NCBI GenBank assembly: GCA_900538905.1
Contig: UPZS01000008.1
Span: forward strand, 1 to 61,278
DNA length: 61,278 nt
DNA from: an uncultured Sutterella sp.
Lineage (GTDB): Bacteria; Pseudomonadota; Gammaproteobacteria; Burkholderiales; Burkholderiaceae_F
Direction: 5' to 3'
Shown: one piece after another, positions 43,257 through 51,173 of the stretch
How positions within the stretch are numbered: the first letter of the stretch is position 1
How the letters are laid out: each line of letters starts with the position of its first letter
The notes under the pieces: generated by a model
The model's input: only the letters and a program-made list of their open reading frames with translations
Told to the model about the DNA's origin: nothing
Databases searched by the model: none
Position numbers and translations under genes: made by a program

Positions 43257-44576
43257 TCAGAAATGGTTGGCGAAGATTTCGCGAGCTTCATGAAATGCCT
43301 TCAGGGCTTTGGGGTGCAGTTCAAGCGCACGTTCGAGTACGCCTTGCAGGTGGCTGATTGCTACGCCGTAGTTGGTCATAGGGATGTTTTGACGCTTGGC
43401 CTGAGCCAAACGCGTGAGCATATGGCGGCGAGTGACGACGCAGCCGCCGCATTGCAGAATGAGTTTGTAAGGCGTGAGGTCCACGGGGAAGTCTTTGCCG
43501 ACTACAACTTCAATGTCGAGTTCTCCGCCGACTTTTTTAGCGAGCCAGCGAGGTAGTTTTTTACGGCCGATGTCATCTGGCTGAGGATGGTGAGAGCACG
43601 TCTCGCAGATCATCACTTTGTCGCCGGGACGCAGAAAGTCGATCATGGCTGCGCCGCGTGCCATCTCAACAAGGTCACATTTGCTGTAGGCCATCTGAAT
43701 CGAGAAGGTCGTTACCGGAATAGTTTTCGGCGTTTGCGCAACGACCGACTGCACCACCTGACTGTCGGTTACGACAAAGGCGGGCGGTTCTTTTTCGTTG
43801 GTCAATGTTTCGGCCAGACGGTTTTCACGCACAACGATACATTTGGCGTCGGCATCGAGTACTTCGCGTATGGCTTGTACTTGAGGAAGAATCATGCGCC
43901 CTTTGGGTGCGCCGGTGTCGATTGGGGTGACAAGCATCACGGTATCGCCCGGATGCACTAGATCACCCAACAATGGAAGGTCCGGCTCCACGGCATTTTG
44001 CGCGAGCTTTACGATGGCTTCACGCACGGCATCGATATTGAGCTTTTGACTGGCGCACACGGTAACCGGCTCATAACCCAATGAACGTACCTGCTCCTGC
44101 GTGGCGATCAGTTCTTTGGCATCGGCCGTATCGGCTTTGTTTAAGACAACGACGGTGGGCGTAGCCGTGCTTTTGACGGTTCGAATGAGTTCAAGTTCGC
44201 TTTCAGTAAGTGCTTTGGCGTCACAGACGATTAGTGCCACATCAACCCAACCCAGTACGGCCAAGGATCGCTCCGTACGAAGTCCGCCTAGTTCGCCAAC
44301 GTCATCGACACCTGCGGTATCAATGAAGACAACCGGTCCGATCGGTGCCAGCTCGCAGGCCTTTTCGACTGGGTCGGTAGTGGTTCCGGGCACATCGCTC
44401 ACAATGGCGATTTTTTGATTAGTTAGCGCATTGATAAGAGAACTTTTGCCGGCGTTGCGTCGACCGAAAAGGCCGATGTGAAGACGAAGTCCCTTGGGTG
44501 TTTGAGTGCGGGAAGCGATGCCGATGACCGGAGCAGACATATCTGTAAGGGAGAGTGGAAGGTTAGAAAATTTCAT
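43257..44576 (-). CDS. hydF: [FeFe] hydrogenase maturation GTPase HydF
   Basis: The 439-aa scaffold protein has the GTPase P-loop FGRRNAGKSSLINAL, DVPGTTTDPVEKA, IDTAGVDDVGELG and LNKADTAD. The C-terminal cluster region shows CETCSHHPQPDDIG and LQCGGC as [4Fe-4S] ligands. ATG 44576 has a weak AAGG; ATG 44540 (427 aa) is an alternative. The open frame continues upstream to 44918, but that stretch crosses the terminator and overlaps the cytochrome b gene, so it is not used. Confidence 0.92.
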   Translation of the reverse strand: MKFSNLPLSLTDMSAPVIGIASRTQTPKGLRLHIGLFGRRNAGKSSLINALTNQKIAIVSDVPGTTTDPVEKACELAPIGPVVFIDTAGVDDVGELGGLRTERSLAVLGWVDVALIVCDAKALTESELELIRTVKSTATPTVVVLNKADTADAKELIATQEQVRSLGYEPVTVCASQKLNIDAVREAIVKLAQNAVEPDLPLLGDLVHPGDTVMLVTPIDTGAPKGRMILPQVQAIREVLDADAKCIVVRENRLAETLTNEKEPPAFVVTDSQVVQSVVAQTPKTIPVTTFSIQMAYSKCDLVEMARGAAMIDFLRPGDKVMICETCSHHPQPDDIGRKKLPRWLAKKVGGELDIEVVVGKDFPVDLTPYKLILQCGGCVVTRRHMLTRLAQAKRQNIPMTNYGVAISHLQGVLERALELHPKALKAFHEAREIFANHF

Positions 44577-44613
44577 CCGTTTGAAGGCCTTGATTGTAGA
44601 GCCGCCAGACAGG

Positions 44614-44656
44614 TAAAAAAAATCCCGCTCGAAGGATTTTCTGTCTTTCGAGCGGG
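44614..44656 (-). terminator. terminator of the hydrogenase structural operon
   Basis: CCCGCTCGAA (44624-44633) pairs with TTCGAGCGGG (44647-44656). On the minus strand a run of eight U follows. It separates the structural genes from hydF-hydE, which must then have their own promoter. Confidence 0.85.
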
Positions 44657-44666
44657 CTATCGGACG

Positions 44667-44690
44667 GCAAGCCTGACAAATCAGGCTTGC
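44667..44690 (-). other. second stem-loop after the cytochrome b gene
   Basis: GCAAGCCTGA-CAAA-TCAGGCTTGC is a perfect 10-bp stem with a 4-nt loop, between the cytochrome b stop and the terminator at 44614-44656. Confidence 0.6.
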
Positions 44691-44703
44691 TGCAAGCGCA
44701 ACC

Positions 44704-45378
44704 TTACTTTTCGATGTTGGTGCGGATGACGTCCTTTTCGAGCCACACGGGCGAGTGGTGTTCAGCAGCTTCCCAGCTGATGTCACCGGTGCCGATGCGC
44801 CAGATGCCGAGGAAGTGAGACATCGACAGCAGGGCGAGCGGGATGTGAGCGCAGACCACGAGCACGGTGATGAGGAGCGAACCCCAGACGTGGAGGTACC
44901 ACATCGTAAGGAAGGCATCCTTACCGATGGCCGGAGCGAACACCCACAGCAGCCAGCCGGTGACGATGAGCATCACGATGGCAGCGGTGAAGAGCAGGTA
45001 AGAAGCTTTCTGGCCGGCGTTGTAGCGGCCCTGCGGCGTAACCTCAACCGGACCGAACGGGATCTTGAAGAAGCGACGCGGGTAGCCGCCGAAGTTGCGG
45101 AACCACAGGATCGTGTTCTTATCCCAGATCAAGCAGGCATTGATCATCAGCGCAAAGCGTTCGGGGGCGAACAGGAGATAGCCCACGAGGTTGAGCGTGA
45201 AGACGATGCCGAGGCCGACGTGCCAAGCCATGAGGCTTTCACCCGTAGCAGCTTCGGGCTTGCAGAGGTAGACGATAGCGCCGGTAATGACGAGCGCAAA
45301 CCAAAGAATTGCGTTAAGACCGTGGAAGACCTTATCGGCAACATGGAAGCGCAAAATGCGGTCGTTGTGATTGGCCAT
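44704..45378 (-). CDS. cytochrome b subunit of hydrogenase/formate-dehydrogenase type
   Basis: The 224-aa membrane protein has four hydrophobic helices (about 20-38, 52-70, 127-148, 160-185). Histidines suited to bis-heme ligation are H12/H19 near helix 1, H53, and H163 or H178. It is of the FdoI/HydC class that carries electrons between a periplasmic enzyme and menaquinone. It lies 18 bp downstream of the hydrogenase small-subunit gene with an AAGGAGG site, so it likely anchors the hydrogenase to the membrane and quinone pool. Confidence 0.85.
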   Translation of the reverse strand: MANHNDRILRFHVADKVFHGLNAILWFALVITGAIVYLCKPEAATGESLMAWHVGLGIVFTLNLVGYLLFAPERFALMINACLIWDKNTILWFRNFGGYPRRFFKIPFGPVEVTPQGRYNAGQKASYLLFTAAIVMLIVTGWLLWVFAPAIGKDAFLTMWYLHVWGSLLITVLVVCAHIPLALLSMSHFLGIWRIGTGDISWEAAEHHSPVWLEKDVIRTNIEK

Positions 45379-45396
45379 GATTGCGACCTCCTTTAA

Positions 45397-45732
45397 TTAG
45401 TGGTGAGCGGAAAGCTGCGTACGCTGGAAGTAGTGCGTGTGCAGCAGACCGTACATGGTGTTGTCCATCGGAGCGGCGCCAAGATCAACATAGATCTGAC
45501 GCACGACGGGGTTCTGATGCGAGCTTGTCAGATTCATCTTCTGGCAGAGCTTGTCATCGGCGTAAAGCCCCTTCTGACGGGCAAGCAAAACGGAGTTGCG
45601 GTTCGCGAGCAGATCGCCGACAGCCCAACCGGTGGCACCAGCGGCGACAGCGCAAAGACCCACAACCTTAAACAGACCGCGGCGGCCGAGAATGACACTC
45701 GCCGGGCGTTCTTCAAACTGGTAAACGGACAT
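45397..45732 (-). CDS. periplasmic [FeFe] hydrogenase small subunit (Tat signal)
   Basis: The 111-aa protein has a Tat signal (GRRGLFKVVG at about 16-25 with hydrophobic AVAAGATGWAVG) and a short helical body (LYADDKLCQKM...NPVVRQIYVDLGAAPM). This is the Desulfovibrio-type small subunit (Fe_hyd_SSU) that wraps the catalytic subunit. The catalytic subunit lacks a signal, so it is probably carried through Tat with this one. It lies between hydA and the cytochrome b gene. Confidence 0.88.
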   Translation of the reverse strand: MSVYQFEERPASVILGRRGLFKVVGLCAVAAGATGWAVGDLLANRNSVLLARQKGLYADDKLCQKMNLTSSHQNPVVRQIYVDLGAAPMDNTMYGLLHTHYFQRTQLSAHH

Positions 45733-45761
45733 TTGTGTGTTCCTTTCTATCGGCTAATGGG

Positions 45762-47120
45762 TTAGAGGCTCACGGGGAGCGGGAACAAGGGCTTGAGCCA
45801 GCCGGTGCCGGTGCCCTGGACAGGCTGACCGCCGCCGTTGACGCAACCGCCCGGGCAGTTCATCACTTCGATGAAGTGCCAACGATTCGGATTGCCACGC
45901 AGTTCGTCAAGAACGTGTTCGAGAGCCTGGTTGGCGCCGTTAACCACACAAACGCGCAACTCGAAGGTCTTGCCGTTCAATTCGGGCAGAGCAAGCGGAA
46001 TCTTGGCTTCAACGTAGCTGTTGTCGAGGCCGCGCACCGGGATGATGTCGGCGTTGTCGAGTTCCTTGCCCATCAGGACGCGGTAGGCCGTACGCAGAGC
46101 AGCTTCCATCACGCCGCCGGAGCAGCCGAAAATGGTACCGGCGCCGGTGTAGACGTCGAGATTTTCGCGCTTGCGTTCCTTCGGGAGCGTGAGCGGATTG
46201 ATATTGTGACGACGCAGCAGTTCGGCAATGTCACGGGCGGTGAGCACGGCGTCAACGTCAGGGAAGCGCGGCGTGTCGGCAGGAATCGTGCCGGCCTTGA
46301 TGTGATGGCGCCAAGCGGTGTCCATTTCGGGACGGCTGGCTTCGAGGATCTTGGCCGTGCAGGGGGTGATAGCCACAACCTTGACGTTGCGAGGATCTGT
46401 GTTGTAGAGGAACTTCGGAGCCCACACCTTGGCGAGCACGCCGCCCATCTGAATCGGGCTCTTGGCCGTGGACAGATGCGGTAAGAAGTCGGCGTTGAAA
46501 GTTTCGGCGTTGCGAACCCAAGCCGGGCAGCAGCTCGTGAAGTGCGGCAGCGGATGGTGAGCAGCGCGTTCGAATTCGGGACCGCGCTTGCCGAGCACCC
46601 AGTACTGAACCTTGCGCACGAATTCCGTGCCTTCTTCCATGATGGTCTGGTCAGCGGAGCTGTTGACGTCGTAGGTCTTGAAGCCCAGTTTTTCAAAGGC
46701 GTTCATCATCTGATCGGTGGTGAGATCGCCGGGCTTGCCGCCGAATTCTTCGGCAATAGACACGCGAACGGCCGGGGAGGGGTGAGCCACCACGACGTTG
46801 CTCTTGTCAGCGAGCATTTTGTCGACCGTGTCCACAAAGCTCATCTGTTCGATGGCATTGAACGGGCAGCTGATCAAGCACTGACCGCAGGTCACACAGC
46901 GCTGATCGTCAATCTTGTGCTTGGCGCCAAGATGACCCTGAATGGCATCGACCGGGCAGACCTTGCGGCAAGTATCGCAGGCTTCGCACAGGTCTTGATT
47001 GATTTTGATGATGCCGCGCAACTCGCCTTTGCGGATGTTGCCGACAAAATCGGGGCCGTTCAAACCGAAGGAATCTGCCGTCGGATTGAACGTCTTGATT
47101 CTGATGGTTTTTGCACTCAT
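45762..47120 (-). CDS. hydA: [FeFe] hydrogenase catalytic (large) subunit
   Basis: The 452-aa group-A type enzyme has two [4Fe-4S] ferredoxin motifs (CEACDTCRKVCP at 45-56, CVTCGQCLISCP at 75-86), then the H-domain. H-cluster cysteines are C198 (TSCCP), C254 (TPC), C422 and C426 (NCPGGC). The proton-path residues C197, E162/E163/E166 and S217 are present. The usual MPC motif reads TPC (T252), and FGATGG reads FGCSGG. It has no signal of its own; export with the Tat small subunit is expected. The ATG has an AGGAGA site. The direction (uptake or evolution) is not fixed by sequence; the cytochrome b partner favours uptake. Confidence 0.93.
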   Translation of the reverse strand: MSAKTIRIKTFNPTADSFGLNGPDFVGNIRKGELRGIIKINQDLCEACDTCRKVCPVDAIQGHLGAKHKIDDQRCVTCGQCLISCPFNAIEQMSFVDTVDKMLADKSNVVVAHPSPAVRVSIAEEFGGKPGDLTTDQMMNAFEKLGFKTYDVNSSADQTIMEEGTEFVRKVQYWVLGKRGPEFERAAHHPLPHFTSCCPAWVRNAETFNADFLPHLSTAKSPIQMGGVLAKVWAPKFLYNTDPRNVKVVAITPCTAKILEASRPEMDTAWRHHIKAGTIPADTPRFPDVDAVLTARDIAELLRRHNINPLTLPKERKRENLDVYTGAGTIFGCSGGVMEAALRTAYRVLMGKELDNADIIPVRGLDNSYVEAKIPLALPELNGKTFELRVCVVNGANQALEHVLDELRGNPNRWHFIEVMNCPGGCVNGGGQPVQGTGTGWLKPLFPLPVSL

Positions 47121-47574
47121 CTTTAGGGATCTCCTGTTCTTTTAAAAAGGGCGCAGAGCCTGATTCGAGACAGAGCTGTCAAACGCCGCTTTCGCTGGTG
47201 CCGAGAAACCGAAACGAACCCATCCGCGGCAATTACAACAATTGCCTCGGACAAAACACAGAAAATCAAAACAGGGTTGTCGCGGCTTAGGGGAGGAACA
47301 CAAAGAGACGGCTTCGCGTTCCGGCACTCGCGCGGGTCGATTTTATAGGCAACAGACGCGAAAAACTAGGCATTTCAGAAGATGGACGGTAAAGAAAAAG
47401 GATAGGAAGGAAGGAGATCGGAGGGTCATCCGAAAGTTTGATTTAGAACAAATTGCTTGCGAACAGAAAGATTTCGTAAAGGAAAAAAGCTTTAAAAACA
47501 AAAGGATGACCTTTATTTGTCATGAGTTCTGCCTATGAAATTGAGAAAAACCGGAAAAAGGACCTGAAAACTAT

Positions 47575-47590
47575 TACTCCCAAAGGGGTA
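47575..47590. promoter_or_regulatory. TACTCCC-AA-AGGGGTA element (NarL-type 7-2-7 geometry)
   Basis: Two inverted heptamers separated by 2 bp resemble the NarL/NarP 7-2-7 arrangement (one half, AGGGGTA, fits exactly). It lies about +22 to +37 of the proposed hydA transcript. The same AGGGGTA word occurs twice in front of the porin. Confidence 0.35.
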
Positions 47591-47617
47591 GATTGAGCTA
47601 GGGCAGAAGTAGCAATC

Positions 47618-47660
47618 AGTCTATTTTGGCGCGGTGTGGCAAAAGTTTGATTTATGTCAA
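47618..47660 (-). promoter_or_regulatory. candidate FNR-dependent class II promoter for the hydrogenase operon
   Basis: TTGATTTATGTCAA (47647-47660) matches the FNR consensus TTGAT-N4-ATCAA at 9 of 10 positions. On the minus strand TAGACT (complement of 47618-47623) is a possible -10 whose centre is 33 bp from the box centre, the spacing of a site at about -41.5. Transcription would start near 47612, leaving a leader of about 490 nt. Confidence 0.55.
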
Positions 47661-47726
47661 AAATGCTGCAAAGTTTCAGCGCAACGGAGTGTTAGGTCAA
47701 GAACCGTTTCAATGTGGAAACGTGCA

Positions 47727-47754
47727 AGAAAAAGGCCGCCTAAAAGAGGCGGCC
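47727..47754 (-). terminator. terminator of the radical SAM gene
   Basis: GGCCGCC (47734-47740) and GGCGGCC (47748-47754) flank a 7-nt loop. On the minus strand a U-rich tract follows (TTTTTCTTG). It is 22 bp after the gene's stop codon. Confidence 0.8.
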
Positions 47755-47775
47755 ACAGAGCAGGTGCGCAAATAA

Positions 47776-49086
47776 TCAGCAATCGATATCACGAAGCGGT
47801 TTTCTGAGTTCGGCGCGAACGTTATCCATACCGGAGTAGAAGGCTTTCATCATGACGAGCCCCAGGAATTTTCCCGCGTCGGTCACAATCAGGTTGTCGG
47901 GATCTTCCGGGTTGTCCTTGATAGCGCCGGCGATGCGGAGTCCGAGCATTTCCTTAAAAAGCGCCTTGTCGAGATCAACGCCGTGAACTTCACGGAAATA
48001 CTTGCGGGACAGGCGAGCCGAGAAGAGTCCCAGAAGCAGGCGATACTGCAGTACGGCGTGCTTGTCGAATTGGCGACGGCGCTCTACACCGGTTTTCCCT
48101 TCTTTGATGCGCTCGTTGTAGCGGCGCAGGCTGAACGTGTTGACGTAGAGACTGCTGCCCAAGAACGAGAAAGCGCCGGAACCTACGCCCAGATATTCGT
48201 CGTGGTCGACCACGTACTCGTCAAAGCCTTCGTCGTGCGTGCGGCCAAATGTCCAACTCGTAAGCTGACGGTAGTGGTTGCCGAGCGTGTTCATGATCAC
48301 GGCATATTGATCGGCAAGCTCAATACCCTTGGCGGCGATTGTCTGCTTGACGCTCTTTCGAGTCTGGCTTGTGACCATCAGCGGATACGTCGTGATCTGG
48401 CGCGGATTGAGTTCCACAAGCAGATCCATGTCGCGCTGCAACATTTCGAGATCCTGACCGCGGAAGCCGAAGATCATGTCGACATTGGTCGTCGGGAAGA
48501 GCTCAAGCGCTTCCTGCAAACGCTCGTAGATCAGAGCGCCGGAACCGAACTTGTCGTAGCGCTCGGTCATCTTGAGAATGTCGTCGTTAAAGCTCTGCAC
48601 GCCGATGCTCATGCGGTCCACGAGCCCCTTGAGATTGCGGAACGTAGGGGTGGCAATTTGCAACGGATCGGTTTCGCACGACACTTCTTTGATGCTTGGG
48701 AAAAGCGTGCGGGCGTGTTCAATCGTGCGGATGAGCTCGTCTTCGAGAATCGTTGTCGTGCCCCCGCCGATGTACATACTCGTAAAGTCGTAGCCGAGCG
48801 CTTTGACATAGTCCATTTCCTTGCGCAGGTTCACAAAGTATTCGCGTGCCTTGTGTTCCTTAAACAGGAAGCGGTGGAAGGTACAGTATGAGCAAAGCGT
48901 CTTGCAGAACGGAATATGGGCGTAGAGCAGATATTGGTGACCGGGCTGCGGTTCCGGCGGTCGGTCGAGAACGACGGGATCGCAGTTGAGATAACGGTCG
49001 ATGTAGTACTGCATGATTCGGTCGGTGAGGTTGATCATCCAGTTGGGCATCAACTTGCCGATGCGAACCTGAGGCTGTTCAGTCAT
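47776..49086 (-). CDS. radical SAM protein, coproporphyrinogen III oxidase-like
   Basis: The 436-aa protein has the radical SAM cluster in IPFCKTLCSYCTF (C61, C65, C68), the GGGTTT motif for SAM binding and the SIGVQSFND segment of the HemN/HemW/HutW group. The fourth HemN cysteine is replaced by F (CTF). It could be an anaerobic coproporphyrinogen oxidase or dehydrogenase, a heme chaperone, or a heme-degrading enzyme. It is not HydG, despite lying beside the hydrogenase locus. ATG 49086 was preferred because ATG 49128 falls in the loop of the preceding terminator. Confidence 0.75.
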   Translation of the reverse strand: MTEQPQVRIGKLMPNWMINLTDRIMQYYIDRYLNCDPVVLDRPPEPQPGHQYLLYAHIPFCKTLCSYCTFHRFLFKEHKAREYFVNLRKEMDYVKALGYDFTSMYIGGGTTTILEDELIRTIEHARTLFPSIKEVSCETDPLQIATPTFRNLKGLVDRMSIGVQSFNDDILKMTERYDKFGSGALIYERLQEALELFPTTNVDMIFGFRGQDLEMLQRDMDLLVELNPRQITTYPLMVTSQTRKSVKQTIAAKGIELADQYAVIMNTLGNHYRQLTSWTFGRTHDEGFDEYVVDHDEYLGVGSGAFSFLGSSLYVNTFSLRRYNERIKEGKTGVERRRQFDKHAVLQYRLLLGLFSARLSRKYFREVHGVDLDKALFKEMLGLRIAGAIKDNPEDPDNLIVTDAGKFLGLVMMKAFYSGMDNVRAELRKPLRDIDC

Positions 49087-49099
49087 AACTTCGAAAAAC

Positions 49100-49134
49100 A
49101 GAAAAGACGGCTGCACGAGTTTTGTCATGCAGCC
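49100..49134 (-). terminator. terminator of the acyl-CoA synthetase gene
   Basis: On the minus strand GGCTGC and GCAGCC (complement of 49129-49134/49109-49114) flank a 14-nt loop and are followed by a U-rich tract. It begins 55 bp after the upstream gene's stop. Confidence 0.6.
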
Positions 49135-49188
49135 GGAAGGTAATGGTTAGGTTGAAGCAATTGTACGGATAAACACCACGTCCAAACC

Positions 49189-51060
49189 TTAAGCGCGGGC
49201 GTGTGAGAGGTACATCTCTTCGATCTGAGCGGCAAAACGCTCGGTGAGCGGCTTGCGTTTGAGCTTGAGCGTCGGTGTCAGCAAGCCGTTGTCGATGGTC
49301 CACGGCTCCAGTGTGAGCGCCACATTACGCGGCAACGCATAATGCGGGAAACCAGCGGCGGCAGCGCGAGCTCGCTTGAGCACAGCAGAACGTACCGCGT
49401 TACTTTGCAACGCGAGTTTGTCGTTGGGATCGACGCCGAGTTTGGCGGCCAGCTTTTTCCATTCTTCCGTATTGAGAACGGCGATGAAGGAAATGAAAGG
49501 ACGCGCTTCACCCACGACGAAAGTTTGAGCAAAGAGCGGGTCGGTTTCGAGCGCCAGCTCCAAATCGACGGGCGGTACTTTTTCGCCGGTACTTGTCACG
49601 ATAATTTCCTTGATGCGGCCGCGGATGCGCAGAAGGCCAGCATCGTTGAATTCACCGACGTCGCCTGTAGACAACCAACCGTCGGGCGAAAGTACTTTGG
49701 CTGTGTCTTCCGGACGGTTCCAATATCCTTTCATGACGGAAGGCGCACGTACCTGAATTTCATTGGTTTCGGGAGCCAGACGCAGTTCAACGTTTGGGAA
49801 CGGGTACCCAACGGTTTCCGGCTGATTGATCGTCAGTGAGTTGCCGGCAATGATGGGCGAGGCCTCAGTCATGCCGTAGCCCTGAATTGGCGGAATGCCC
49901 AGGCCGCAAAACATACGAGCCACTTTGTGATTGAGCGCGGCGCCGCCCGCAATGGCGACTTTGAGTTTGCCGCCGAACTGCATCGCGACCTTGTTTGCCA
50001 CCAGACGCTTGAGAATTGGCCAGACGATTGGATCGAGCCAGCTAAGGGTTCCGGATTCGACAGGCAAACGGTTGGCCTTGCAAAACCGTCGCCAGCCGAC
50101 GTCAACGCAGGCGTTAAAGAGCGCGCGGGTAATGGTCGACTGTTTCCCCAGTCGATCCAGAATGCGTGCGTAAATGCGCTCGTAGATGCGGGGTACGGAA
50201 ATGAGAACGTCAGGGTGTACCGTGCGGAAGTCTTCGCTCAAAAGCATGATCGAGCGGTTGAACACGATGGTGCATCCCATGCCAAGAGCCAGGTAGTAGC
50301 CTGCTGTGCGTTCAAATGTGTGCGAGAGCGGCAGGAAGGATAAAAAGACGTAACCGGGCTGAGGTGCCGGAGCAATATGTTCTAGCGTAGCGATGACGTT
50401 GGAGACGACATTGCCGTGCGTGAGCATGACGCCCTTGGGTTTGCCGGTGGTTCCGGAGGTATAGACGATGGCGGCAAGGTCTTCGGGAGTTGGACCTTCG
50501 GGCAACTGGTCGACTGCGTGGCCTAACGCCAAAAAATCATCGACACCGTAAATTTTTGGGCCGCCGCGCTTTTGTTTTGCCGGTGTCACTTCGTCGGTCA
50601 GGATGACCGTCTTGAGCGCAGGCAGTTTGGTTCCGATGGCTTCAATAGCAAGCCATCGCTCATACTTGTTTGTAATCAGACATTCGGCGCCGCTGTCGGC
50701 AAGAATGAAGGAGAGGGATCCTGGAGTGTCAATGGCGTGCAACGGCACGGGGATCAGGGCGTTGGCAAGTACGGACTGATCAGCCAGAACATGGTCGATC
50801 GAATTGTTAAGCAAAATGCTTACGCGTGCTCCGCGCGTCAGACCGAGCCCGGCAAGCGCTTTGCGCCACTCGACGATGCGGTCGTTGAGTTCCAGATAAC
50901 TCAACGGCTCCCAAGTGTTGGACGTACGGTCAAACTGCTTCAGGGCAATTTCGCCGCCCGTGAGCGAAGCTCGCACGGGAACGAATTGATCAAGCGTGGT
51001 GCATTGCTTCAGAGCTGCAAGACGCTGCGCGGAATTGTCAACGGTTCTCTGATTCGACAT
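49189..51060 (-). CDS. long-chain acyl-CoA synthetase (AMP-forming)
   Basis: The 623-aa ANL-superfamily enzyme has the P-loop YTSGTTGKPKGVMLTHGN, the A5 motif GYGMTEASPI, the TGDVGEFN motif and RIRGRIKEIIVTSTGEKV. It is of the FAA1/FadD15-like class (insertions and a C-terminal LTPTLKLKRKPL block). It activates fatty acids with CoA and ATP. ATG 51060 was chosen over TTG 51066. A separate transcript from cysK is likely, given the 113-bp gap. Confidence 0.9.
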   Translation of the reverse strand: MSNQRTVDNSAQRLAALKQCTTLDQFVPVRASLTGGEIALKQFDRTSNTWEPLSYLELNDRIVEWRKALAGLGLTRGARVSILLNNSIDHVLADQSVLANALIPVPLHAIDTPGSLSFILADSGAECLITNKYERWLAIEAIGTKLPALKTVILTDEVTPAKQKRGGPKIYGVDDFLALGHAVDQLPEGPTPEDLAAIVYTSGTTGKPKGVMLTHGNVVSNVIATLEHIAPAPQPGYVFLSFLPLSHTFERTAGYYLALGMGCTIVFNRSIMLLSEDFRTVHPDVLISVPRIYERIYARILDRLGKQSTITRALFNACVDVGWRRFCKANRLPVESGTLSWLDPIVWPILKRLVANKVAMQFGGKLKVAIAGGAALNHKVARMFCGLGIPPIQGYGMTEASPIIAGNSLTINQPETVGYPFPNVELRLAPETNEIQVRAPSVMKGYWNRPEDTAKVLSPDGWLSTGDVGEFNDAGLLRIRGRIKEIIVTSTGEKVPPVDLELALETDPLFAQTFVVGEARPFISFIAVLNTEEWKKLAAKLGVDPNDKLALQSNAVRSAVLKRARAAAAGFPHYALPRNVALTLEPWTIDNGLLTPTLKLKRKPLTERFAAQIEEMYLSHARA

Positions 51061-51173
51061 CTTCAATTCAAGTTAAGCAAGGCGGTTCCGTATCTTACGG
51101 AGCATGACGCGCGAAATTTTAGCGCAGAGCTAGTTGGCGGCGATAAGCCCTTTTTCGTTGATTTTGAACGAAG

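Larger units (their letters stand above)
47121..47775. other. 655-bp intergenic region upstream of hydA
   Basis: No convincing gene is seen. It holds, from right to left, the terminator of the radical SAM gene (47727-47754), an FNR-like box with a -10 (47618-47660), a TACTCCC-AA-AGGGGTA element (47575-47590), a weaker FNR-like site TTGATTTAGAACAA (47438-47451), a purine-rich tract (about 47400-47425) and the hydA ribosome site. Small open frames here have no ribosome site or recognisable content. Confidence 0.7.

Noticed and set aside
44577..44918. N-terminal extension of HydF
   Set aside because: It crosses a strong terminator and overlaps the cytochrome b gene; the sequence is compositionally unlike HydF.
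47242..47538. Small plus-strand open frame (98 codons) upstream of hydA
   Set aside because: No ribosome site, basic low-complexity content and no recognisable domain.
47575..47590. Firm NarL binding site
   Set aside because: Only one heptamer fits well and no NarL/NarP gene is in the window; kept as a low-confidence element.
47776..49086. Calling this gene hydG
   Set aside because: It has HemN/HemW-type motifs and lacks the ThiH-like and C-terminal cluster features of HydG.
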